Under the pieces are notes generated by a model that worked only from the letters and a program-made list of their open reading frames with translations, was not told the origin of the DNA and searched no databases. From Marinicella meishanensis (GTDB taxonomy: Bacteria; Pseudomonadota; Gammaproteobacteria; Xanthomonadales; Marinicellaceae): a stretch of 64,000 nt of DNA. The stretch is from contig NZ_JAIOUV010000011.1 of assembly GCF_019931145.1 (NCBI RefSeq), positions 124,001 to 188,000 on the forward strand. The letters run 5' to 3'. The position numbers were made by a program, and so were the translations under genes. Below are positions 47,613 through 55,789 of this stretch, one piece after another (the stretch's first letter is position 1; each line of letters begins with the position of its first letter).

Positions 47613-49349
47613 TCAATCAAAGTCATCGGCAAAGATTAAATCCAATGGGTAGCTCTCAAGTCCACCCAAATCATATGAACCGTGCAAGTTTGGTCTGCTG
47701 TTGTCGACCGGTCTTGCCAATCCATTGGCAGAAGTATTTGATCGCACACCCAACAAACTTGAATCACAATAATCAACCAGCGTGTTAACCAAACGGTAAT
47801 CTCCAGCGGCCCGGTCTACAAAGCTGGGCGTTTGGTCGGTTGAACGAGGTTCGAGTGCAAATGATCCCAAGGGATCAATTCTGTTGCAATCCCCAACCGG
47901 ATCAGCGCCCAAAGTGGTCAGATCAACAGACTCAGTGAAACCATTGAATTCATAAAATATGGACCCGACCACCAAGACTTCATGCACATCACCAAAGGTC
48001 GTTGGATAAGCCACTTCAATCACCCGATCCATGTCTTCGTTGTCGATAAATGTAGAGAATCCAATGTGAGCAGAAGATTCATCCAGGTACACTACTTGTG
48101 AAGCGTTCCTGTTCTTGGCAAAGACATTACCGACCATGGTCACATCGGTAAAAATTGAATCAAAAGGCATGAACCGGGCCCTGATGGCGCTGCCATGAAA
48201 GGCAGAATTGCCTTCCAGATAAGTGCCAGTTACGGTCAATGTACCACCAAAAGTGGCGATGGCTCCACCGCCTTGGAATGATGAATCACTACCGAAAACC
48301 CTGTTTTCAGAAACCGTTGAACAGCGATCCTCGGTGTGGCATTGCGCCCCAGGTAAGGTTCGCTGAATGATCACTTGACCATTGTTCGAACGAATCCCGC
48401 CGCCAGTCGATGTGGCCGTGTTGTTGTTGATGATGGCATCACTGGCCACCAGACTGGCGCCGCCCGCCACCGCAATACCACCACCATTTTGAGCTGAGTT
48501 TGAAATGACTGCGGCCTGACCACTGGAAAAAACTGAATGGCTGTCCAGACTGATTTCAGCATGGTTATTGGCATAGATGCCCCCACCAAAGAATCCCGCT
48601 TCATTCAGGATGATGCCTTGCAAGGGGCCTGCGCCAGATTGGTAATAAATACAGTCATTGTTGGCATAGATGGCGCCACCACTCTCTGTGGCCACATTGC
48701 CCATCAACTGGGTGTCAAATACAGTGATGACTGCCAGGCCATCACATGCAATGGCGCCACCATTGGTGGCGGTGTTGTTGTTGAGGATGCTGTTACCATA
48801 AACAAAAACCTCTGGAAATGAGACCAAGCTGTTGTTTGAGGGTTCCACAAAGATGGCACCACCATCACCTACACTGCTGTTGTTGTGCAGGTAAACATTG
48901 ACCAACTCAACGCCCCAACTGCCGGCAATATGCATCACACCACCCGATGTACCTCGATTTCCACCGGAAATTTCCAAATCCACCAAAGAGAGTACATCAA
49001 TCGCGCCACCGGTCAATTCACTCTCGGTGACCAGAAAGATGGCACCATTGAAGCCACTGCCATCGAGCACCGTTCTGCCTGAAGGCGTTTCGTCTGTACA
49101 ATCATCAAAGCCACCCCGAATGCTGGTGTTCCGGGCTGACAAAACCTGAAAGGTGTCCAAAACATAGTTTTTTGACACCCTGATTTCCAAAAAATCAGAA
49201 GCGGGTTCATTGAAACTGACTGCAGAAATGCTGTTGTAATCACATGTGGGGTCCGTATCTGGCCCCACAGTCACTGTGGTGCTGGATCCAGCGTAAGACT
49301 CGCTGACCAATGAAATTAACAAGGTAACCACCCAAATAATACGCATCAT
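47613..49349 (-). CDS. Secreted beta-helix protein with GG(A/G)I repeats and C-terminal tail
   Basis: A 578-residue secreted protein from ATG 49349, which has CAGGAGATTT at good distance. The signal peptide covers about residues 1-20. From about 110 to 430 it repeats GGAIF/GGAIY/GGGIY/GGGIR-type motifs followed by NN or asparagine-rich turns (for example NTATNGGAIACDG and ATESGGAIYANND), the pattern of polymorphic outer-membrane-protein and parallel beta-helix repeats. The C-terminal end has LDLIFADDFD at the stop. Function unknown; probably surface or secreted. It lies between two paralogues of another beta-helix family but is not similar in detail. Confidence 0.8.
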   Translation of the reverse strand: MMRIIWVVTLLISLVSESYAGSSTTVTVGPDTDPTCDYNSISAVSFNEPASDFLEIRVSKNYVLDTFQVLSARNTSIRGGFDDCTDETPSGRTVLDGSGFNGAIFLVTESELTGGAIDVLSLVDLEISGGNRGTSGGVMHIAGSWGVELVNVYLHNNSSVGDGGAIFVEPSNNSLVSFPEVFVYGNSILNNNTATNGGAIACDGLAVITVFDTQLMGNVATESGGAIYANNDCIYYQSGAGPLQGIILNEAGFFGGGIYANNHAEISLDSHSVFSSGQAAVISNSAQNGGGIAVAGGASLVASDAIINNNTATSTGGGIRSNNGQVIIQRTLPGAQCHTEDRCSTVSENRVFGSDSSFQGGGAIATFGGTLTVTGTYLEGNSAFHGSAIRARFMPFDSIFTDVTMVGNVFAKNRNASQVVYLDESSAHIGFSTFIDNEDMDRVIEVAYPTTFGDVHEVLVVGSIFYEFNGFTESVDLTTLGADPVGDCNRIDPLGSFALEPRSTDQTPSFVDRAAGDYRLVNTLVDYCDSSLLGVRSNTSANGLARPVDNSRPNLHGSYDLGGLESYPLDLIFADDFD

Positions 49350-49635
49350 GATAAATCTCCTGAAATGCTGAAAAAAGCTTGACTGAGTCGGAAACAACAT
49401 TGGCTCTAGAACAGTCAGATACACACCATTTCATTTCGTAATCCAGACGCAATACATGACACCATAAGGTCAATAATTGACTGTATCATCAACTCATTTA
49501 AACCCTCAGTTATGGCATTCCACTGAAAACTGAACCCTTGTCCAAAACCATTTGGAATATCAATGGATGCCATGTCAGGAAATCATGGGCTTTCACGAAT
49601 TCAAAGTTCATAAACCATTTATTTCAGAGGGAAAC

Positions 49636-51603
49636 ATGAAAATCATCACCACCATCACTTTACTCATCATCGCACAATTGGGACTGGCTGTTGATTGGCC
49701 TGGTATCACCGCACCTTGTAACAGCTCCTTACAAGCGTGTGTCAATGGCAGCGCCGAGCACACCACCATCTTCATCAACACCAATGGTGTGATCAACGAG
49801 ACCATTGAAACCAACAAAGCCATTTCCCTGGTGGCTGGGAACGGCTATAAGCCGGTGTTTTCCGAAGGGCATCATGTGGAGATAGTCAACACAGCCACCA
49901 CTCATCGAACGGTGCGGATTGAGGGTTTGACTTTTCTGCGGGGCGGCATCGCCTACACCCATGCATCAGGGTCACTTGCCGATGGTTCGCTGGTGATTAA
50001 AAACAACCACATAACTGCCAGCAATTCCTCGATTGGCAACATCAAAATAGTCAACCAATCATGGTATAACGAATTGTCCATAAACGTGGATTTTAACCAC
50101 CTTCATGATGACCGAATTTACCATGAATCAAACAACACAGTTGACTTAGAAGCATTCAGCAAAATCACTGGGCGCCTCTATGGCAACACCATACGAAACA
50201 CCGGATTCACACCCAAAGCCATCAATCTATTTTCTTGGGACACTGGTGGATTGGATTTAGACATCATTGGCAACGAGCTCTACAACGGTCACAACAGCAC
50301 CAGCCTATTTGCCAGAAGTAGCGGAGGTTTAATCCATTTAGACATCGGTCACAATGCATTTTATGCCAATGACAGCAGCGAACTGTATGATGCGATTTTT
50401 ATTGTCACCCATGGAACCAGCCGCGCCAAATCAAAAATTGTCAACAACACCATTTTGGGTGCCAATATGGCCTTGCAATTCAACCCAGGTCCAGGTCCAC
50501 AAGACGTCTACTTATACAACAACATAGTGGCCTATTCATTCATGGCAGTCAGGGTGATGAATAATCATGCGGCGATGTACATGGCAAACGATCATAATTT
50601 ATATCACATGGTATCAAATCCTGACTCACATTTTACTCGCGGACCCAATCACTTGAACATCGATCCTCAGGTCAAAGGCCTGCAAAACGGTCGGCTTGGG
50701 CCCGAATCACCGGCCATCGATTCAGGTCATATCTTGAGTTTGCTGGCCCTGGGCGCCGTACCCATGATCGATGCCGATGGCACCAACCGCATCAAATATG
50801 GCATCTCCTCCAGTGGCCTGCCACAGCTTGACATGGGCGCTTATGAATTTGGCGACGAATTTTTCATCCATCAAAGCAACACCACGTCCCATGTGAGTCG
50901 CATTGAAGATGACGCCATCAACGGCGAGAATACAGCCAATGACATCCACCTGACCGCCAATTGGAACCCCCCAGGTGTCCCAGGTGTTTACAACAACGAC
51001 AATGAAGGACTGTATTATGCAGGCGGATTTTGGCGCATCTTCAATCAAGGCATACGCCGTTTGGCGCCCAATGCCTCGTTCAATGTCTACCAGTACAACT
51101 CTGACAGCTCTTTTGGGCACACCGCATTGGCAGGTGACAGTTACAGCATTTTGGATCACCGCACTTTGGACCAACAGGCCGACCGCATTGTACAGATCAC
51201 CCAAAGTTGGCGCGGGGTGTACAACCCCCACCCGGTCGGGGTGATGCCTTTCTTTGGTCATTGGTTGGTGGTCAACATGGATTTGGCAGACATCCCAGTT
51301 GGTAGTCACTTCAACATCTACAGCCAAGAGCCCAGTAAAAGCGCTTGGACACACATTGCCAGTGAAGCCAACAGCACAAGTCACATCACGTTCCTTGATC
51401 ACCCATTGATCAATGATGTCAATTGTGCCCAATTACAGGTCACGCAAAGCGCCGAAGAAGGGGTGTTCAATGCGGCACCAATTGGCGTGTATCACACGGG
51501 CATTGGCTGGGCCATTTTTAATCAAGACTTCAGCACCATGCAGCCTGGTTCGGCATTCCATGTGATGGTCAACCCAGCACAAATCGATGCCTGCACCGAA
51601 TGA
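49636..51603 (+). CDS. Secreted parallel beta-helix protein, paralogue without the C-terminal tail
   Basis: A 655-residue paralogue of the gene at 45354-47369, matching throughout: WPGITAPCNSSLQACVNG against WPDTVAPCNTTLQACVDG near the start, the same NN repeats and the three C-terminal units (NWNPPGVPGVYNNDNEGL, YNPHPVGVMPFFGHW and the last ending VNPAQIDACTE). It starts at ATG 49636. Unlike its paralogue it stops right after ACTE and lacks the DLIYADDFQ-like tail. It is shorter by 16 residues overall. AT content is higher than in the paralogue. Confidence 0.82.
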   Translation: MKIITTITLLIIAQLGLAVDWPGITAPCNSSLQACVNGSAEHTTIFINTNGVINETIETNKAISLVAGNGYKPVFSEGHHVEIVNTATTHRTVRIEGLTFLRGGIAYTHASGSLADGSLVIKNNHITASNSSIGNIKIVNQSWYNELSINVDFNHLHDDRIYHESNNTVDLEAFSKITGRLYGNTIRNTGFTPKAINLFSWDTGGLDLDIIGNELYNGHNSTSLFARSSGGLIHLDIGHNAFYANDSSELYDAIFIVTHGTSRAKSKIVNNTILGANMALQFNPGPGPQDVYLYNNIVAYSFMAVRVMNNHAAMYMANDHNLYHMVSNPDSHFTRGPNHLNIDPQVKGLQNGRLGPESPAIDSGHILSLLALGAVPMIDADGTNRIKYGISSSGLPQLDMGAYEFGDEFFIHQSNTTSHVSRIEDDAINGENTANDIHLTANWNPPGVPGVYNNDNEGLYYAGGFWRIFNQGIRRLAPNASFNVYQYNSDSSFGHTALAGDSYSILDHRTLDQQADRIVQITQSWRGVYNPHPVGVMPFFGHWLVVNMDLADIPVGSHFNIYSQEPSKSAWTHIASEANSTSHITFLDHPLINDVNCAQLQVTQSAEEGVFNAAPIGVYHTGIGWAIFNQDFSTMQPGSAFHVMVNPAQIDACTE

Positions 51604-51637
51604 AGAAAAAATTTAATTGGCCGTATCTGGAACAGCA

Positions 51638-52213
51638 TCAAGGCACGGCCAAACCGGCATGGCGCATAAAGGCAGATAATTGAATCAATGGCAAGCCGAC
51701 CAAAGCCGTGGGATCTTTGGATTCCACGGCTTCAAACAAACCAATGCCCAAAGACTCAACTTTGAATCCTCCGGCACAATCCAAGGGCTGTTCCAGTTCG
51801 ATGTAGCGTTCGATTTCCGCCGCACTCAAGGCCCTGAAATGGACTGTGGTTTGGTCCACATGCTGCCATTGTTGCCCACCTGGCGCCAACACACACAGAC
51901 CTGTAAAGAATTCGGTACGCTTGTTGGCAAATGCTTGCAGCTGCAAAAAGGCCGCCTCAGCGCTGCCGGGTTTGCCCAACACTTGCCCCTCAAAAGCACA
52001 CACCTGGTCTGAGCCAATGACGATGGCCTCGGGTTGCGTGGCAGCAACCGCCTGGGCTTTTTTGACGGACAACCGCATCGCCAAGGCTGCTGGGGACTCT
52101 CCTTGCAAAGGCGTTTCATCGATGTTTGGAGCGTGGCAGGCAAAGGGCAGTTGCAATCGTTGCAACAGCTTGGCCCGATAGCGGGAGGATGAGGCCAGCA
52201 CCACCGGCTTCAC
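51638..52213 (-). CDS. Maf-family 7-methyl-GTP pyrophosphatase (YceF type)
   Basis: A 191-residue nucleotide pyrophosphatase. It opens with VLASSSRYRAKLLQRL, the signature of Maf enzymes, and has IVIGSDQVCAFEG and the DCAGGFKVESLGIGLFE and GLPLIQL segments that fit the YceF subgroup acting on 7-methyl-GTP. It starts at GTG 52213, overlapping the kinase stop by four bases, which is an unusual partner for maf and may be only a matter of transcription. Confidence 0.9.
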   Translation of the reverse strand: MKPVVLASSSRYRAKLLQRLQLPFACHAPNIDETPLQGESPAALAMRLSVKKAQAVAATQPEAIVIGSDQVCAFEGQVLGKPGSAEAAFLQLQAFANKRTEFFTGLCVLAPGGQQWQHVDQTTVHFRALSAAEIERYIELEQPLDCAGGFKVESLGIGLFEAVESKDPTALVGLPLIQLSAFMRHAGLAVP

Positions 52214-55077
52214 GAATCGTCCAATCTGGCGTTGATGGCCGAGATCAACTGTTCATCGGCAATGACACCGTCATCAATGGCTTGTCGTAAAAGGGCCAAC
52301 TGCGAGGTGGCGGATTCATCGCCCATCTGTTGCAGCACATCGATCAACGCCAAGCGAATCTGGGTGGTTCTGGGGCCATATTCACCGTGGACACTGACAC
52401 AGGATTGTAGGCTGATCTCGGCATACTCTTTGGCTTTGGGCCAGTTATTGGCGCGTTGATAATTGTTGCTGATCGACTGGGTCAAAGCAACATGGCGGTC
52501 ATTGTTCGGCGGGACAATGCCATCTTCAATCAAGCCAATGAATGTTTGATTGGCCAACTCAAATTGTCCGGCCGTGCTGTAAACATTACCCAACACAAAT
52601 CGGGTGTAGGCAGTCAGTGGGTTCGTTGCACCGGCCACCTCCACAGAGCGTAAGTGATTGGCTTCAGCTTGTGCCACCACATCGGCATCAACCCGTTGGG
52701 CACTGGCCAACAATTTCAACCGGGTGTTGATGGCACTGATGGCTTGTTGGCTGTCAATTCCAAATTGTTCGGTGTACAAGTTTTCCGCTTGACGCACCAA
52801 GGGCAAAGCCTCGTCAAACCGACCCAAAGCCCCCAGATAATTGGCCAATTCGGTTTGTGCATCCAAAGTCATGCGGTGATCAAAGCCATAATTTTCTGTG
52901 GACATGGCCACCACCCGTTGCAAGTCCAGCACCGCTTGTTCCCGATCGCCCCGAGAAAAATTCATTTGGGCCATCAATGACAAGGCCTGCTGACCCATTT
53001 GCGATGTGGGCCCATAAGCCAGTTCTGCCAAAGACAAGGCTTCGGTCGCGTCGGCCATCGCCAATTTAACTTGTCCCTGGTTTCTGTGGGCCATGGCACG
53101 CTGCACCAAAGCATCCAAACGGGCTGGATGCTGTGAACCAAAGGATTGCTCCAAGGCATCAATCACCCCAGATATTTCTGCCAAAGCCTGATCATTCTGT
53201 CCCAGCTGATTGTACAAATAGACCAAGGTGGTGCGCAGGCGTAAGTATTCCGAATTCACCGGAGAAACAAGGCCTTGCACCTGTTCAATGGTTTGTTTGG
53301 CCAATGCTGTGGCCGCTTCGGTATCGGACATGGCATCCATTTTTTCGGTCAGTAAGCGGGTACTGACCAACACACCGACCTGATCACCCATGGCTTGATA
53401 GGCGGTTCTGGCTTGTTGTGCCCATTTGATGCCACTGGGATAGTCATTGGTGAACGTGCTGTGAGAAGATCGGAGTAACAACAAACGAGCGCTCAAAGCG
53501 GGGGCAGGATTGATCATGCGATCCAACTTTGACTCCACTTGGCTCAATAAGCTGGCCGCTGCATCCGCTTTGGACTGGTCCACGTACAATTGGGCCAAGT
53601 TCAGTTGTGCCGCCAAATTATCAGGGTCATAAGCGATGGCCGCTTGTAAATTTTCGGTCGCAGCTTGTTCTGCGCCCAAATGATTGAATGCCGCCCCCAA
53701 ACTGCCCAGCACATCCGACTTCACCCGTTCGTCGGTGAACTCTTTGTAGCCAATTTCTTCGCTGGCCAAGTTCAACACATCAATGGCAGTGATCTGTTGC
53801 CCTTCGTGCAGGTCGGGATTGGCGCCAGCAAACACATTGAGCATGAAATCTTTGGCTTGCCTGGCTTTCTCGGCTTCCAATAAGGTTTTGCGGTACTGCA
53901 ATGACAGCAGGGTGATGGCCACCGTTAAAATAACCACCGAAGTGGTCATGGCAGCGAACAAAGCGCGGCGGCGGCGGGCAAATTTCTGCAACCGATACCA
54001 CCAGGAATCCGGTGTGGCTTGCACCGGTTTGTTGTCCAACCATGCCGTCCAGTCATTGGCCAACAACTCCATGTTGCGGTAGCGTTTTTGCGGGTCTTGT
54101 TGTAAGGCCTGGTTCAGGATGTTGCGCAAATCTTTGTCCGGCACATGGGCTTTCAACTGCTGCCAGATGTGGGTTTCATCATCGACACAAGATTTCAGCA
54201 AACGGTCTTTGGGCAACGGGGCATCACCCGTGATCAAAGCCAAACCGACCGCCGCCAAAGAAAACACGTCGGTGGCCACCGAAATGGGGCCTGAATTGAT
54301 TTGTTCAGGGGCGGCATAAGATGGGGTCAAAGCCATGATGGTGGTTTTTTGCGGGGCCTCTGGCTGGGACATCAACTTGGCAATGCCAAAATCCACCACT
54401 TTCAACTGCCCCCGGCCATCCATCAACAAATTGGACGGTTTGATGTCACGGTGCACCACCAAATTGTTGTGCGCATAGGCAATGGCCCGGGCCGCTTGTA
54501 CCATCCAGCGCACAATTTGTCTGAGACTGGCTTGTTGTTGTTTGGCATACACATCAATGTCGGTGGCCGAATCAATTAATTCCATGACGATATAAGGAAC
54601 ACCAGCCTCGCTGCTGCCACCGTGATGCATGTTGACGATATTGGGATGGCTCAGGCCCGACAAGATTTCTTGCTCAACCGCAAAGCGCTCAGCCAACAAA
54701 CCACCGGCACTGGGGTGGTCGAAGGTTTTGATGGCCACCGGTTTTTGTGATTCAACGCCCATTCGACGGGCTTTAAACACCGAAGCCATGCCGCCTTGAC
54801 CCAAAGCTTCCAACAACTCATATTCTCCCAGCTGATCACCCACTTGCAAGGCCTCGCTGGCGCGCATCCCGGCTTGAATTTGGGCACTGATGTCTTGTTG
54901 AAAAAATTGGCTGGGTTGGTTGCCGGAGCTGATCAGTTGTAACACCAAACCTTTGATGGTGTCATCGGCGTCGCTGTGTTGCTGCAGCTGTTGCAGGGCA
55001 TCGGAAACCGTCAAATCCATCAATTTGGCGTAAATTTGATGCGCTTGTTTCCACTGTTCCAGGTTGATTTCAGTCAT
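52210..55077 (-). CDS. Membrane Ser/Thr protein kinase with TPR region
   Basis: A 955-residue Hanks-type kinase. The kinase domain (about 85-350) has the ATP loop LGQGGMAS, Lys117 in AIKTF, HRDIKPSN with catalytic Asp211 and DFG at 229-231, so it should be active. One membrane helix lies near 376-398, followed by a long helical TPR-type region (about 420-950) that is probably periplasmic and senses or binds partners. The gene is 10 bp downstream of an ECF sigma gene on the same strand, a frequent pair in Xanthomonadales and related bacteria. Substrates unknown. Confidence 0.9.
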   Translation of the reverse strand: MTEINLEQWKQAHQIYAKLMDLTVSDALQQLQQHSDADDTIKGLVLQLISSGNQPSQFFQQDISAQIQAGMRASEALQVGDQLGEYELLEALGQGGMASVFKARRMGVESQKPVAIKTFDHPSAGGLLAERFAVEQEILSGLSHPNIVNMHHGGSSEAGVPYIVMELIDSATDIDVYAKQQQASLRQIVRWMVQAARAIAYAHNNLVVHRDIKPSNLLMDGRGQLKVVDFGIAKLMSQPEAPQKTTIMALTPSYAAPEQINSGPISVATDVFSLAAVGLALITGDAPLPKDRLLKSCVDDETHIWQQLKAHVPDKDLRNILNQALQQDPQKRYRNMELLANDWTAWLDNKPVQATPDSWWYRLQKFARRRRALFAAMTTSVVILTVAITLLSLQYRKTLLEAEKARQAKDFMLNVFAGANPDLHEGQQITAIDVLNLASEEIGYKEFTDERVKSDVLGSLGAAFNHLGAEQAATENLQAAIAYDPDNLAAQLNLAQLYVDQSKADAAASLLSQVESKLDRMINPAPALSARLLLLRSSHSTFTNDYPSGIKWAQQARTAYQAMGDQVGVLVSTRLLTEKMDAMSDTEAATALAKQTIEQVQGLVSPVNSEYLRLRTTLVYLYNQLGQNDQALAEISGVIDALEQSFGSQHPARLDALVQRAMAHRNQGQVKLAMADATEALSLAELAYGPTSQMGQQALSLMAQMNFSRGDREQAVLDLQRVVAMSTENYGFDHRMTLDAQTELANYLGALGRFDEALPLVRQAENLYTEQFGIDSQQAISAINTRLKLLASAQRVDADVVAQAEANHLRSVEVAGATNPLTAYTRFVLGNVYSTAGQFELANQTFIGLIEDGIVPPNNDRHVALTQSISNNYQRANNWPKAKEYAEISLQSCVSVHGEYGPRTTQIRLALIDVLQQMGDESATSQLALLRQAIDDGVIADEQLISAINARLDDS

Positions 55078-55087
55078 GCGCTTGAGA

Positions 55088-55648
55088 TCAATTTTCGGCC
55101 ACTTCTTGCATCATGCTCAACAGCAATGCCTTGCCTTGTTTCCACAGGCGCATCACCTGCCGTTCCGATAAAGTCATCACTTCAGCGATTTCGGCAAAAG
55201 TCAGATTGAGAATGAGCTTGTGCTGCAAGATGGCCGCCAGTTTTTCATCGATCGCTTCGATTTGGTCCAACACCCGATCCAAATCCATCAGATTGAATGA
55301 CACGTCTTGGTCACCGACGTATTCGGTGATGCCGCCATCGGCCATTTGACCCTTGCGCTTTTGACTGCTTTTGGCCCGCAAAGCATCAATCAAATACAGC
55401 CGCATGGTCTTGGACAGGCAGTTGAGGAAGTGTTTTTTATTGGTCAATTGGATGCCTTCGGCATGGGCCAGGCGCAGGTAGCACTCATGGGCCAGCACCG
55501 TGGGGGTGATGGTTTGTCCGGTATTCAGTTGTTGCAATTGAAAACCGGCAATGGCTTTGATTTCAGCATACAACAGCGCATACAGGTCATTCAGCACATG
55601 ACTGTTGCCCTGACTGGTTTGGTTCAATAGTGCAGTGATTTGTCCCAT
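55088..55648 (-). CDS. ECF-type RNA polymerase sigma factor (kinase-linked group)
   Basis: A 186-residue sigma factor of the extracytoplasmic-function type, with region 2 (about 15-80; VLAHECYLRLAH, HFLNCLSKTMRLYLIDALR) and region 4 (about 125-180; LTFAEIAEVMTLSERQVMRLWK). It belongs to the group whose genes neighbour Ser/Thr kinases, in which phosphorylation rather than an anti-sigma factor is thought to control the factor; no anti-sigma gene is seen. The Ser/Thr kinase follows 10 bp downstream, so the two form an operon. Confidence 0.9.
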   Translation of the reverse strand: MGQITALLNQTSQGNSHVLNDLYALLYAEIKAIAGFQLQQLNTGQTITPTVLAHECYLRLAHAEGIQLTNKKHFLNCLSKTMRLYLIDALRAKSSQKRKGQMADGGITEYVGDQDVSFNLMDLDRVLDQIEAIDEKLAAILQHKLILNLTFAEIAEVMTLSERQVMRLWKQGKALLLSMMQEVAEN

Positions 55649-55713
55649 CGTTGTTGTTTCATGCCATACACCCCTTTATTTTAGCGCCACGAAACCAAAC
55701 AAACTGTGCCATG

Positions 55714-55728
55714 GTTGGTAAAACCAAC
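55714..55728. repeat. Short hairpin upstream of the ECF sigma gene
   Basis: GTTGGTAAAACCAAC is a six-base stem with a three-base loop. It lies 66 bp upstream of the sigma-factor start and 62 bp from the end of the PBP1A gene, so it could be an operator or a weak transcript end. Confidence 0.4.
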
Positions 55729-55789
55729 AATCCGCGGTTCAGTTTGCAGTCAGTCTATTGTGACACAAAACAGGGTTTGATGGGAATCC

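Noticed and set aside
51600-51640. Frameshift remnant of the DLIYADDFQ tail after the second beta-helix paralogue
   Set aside because: None of the three plus-strand frames after the stop encodes anything resembling the tail, so a simple frameshift is not supported.
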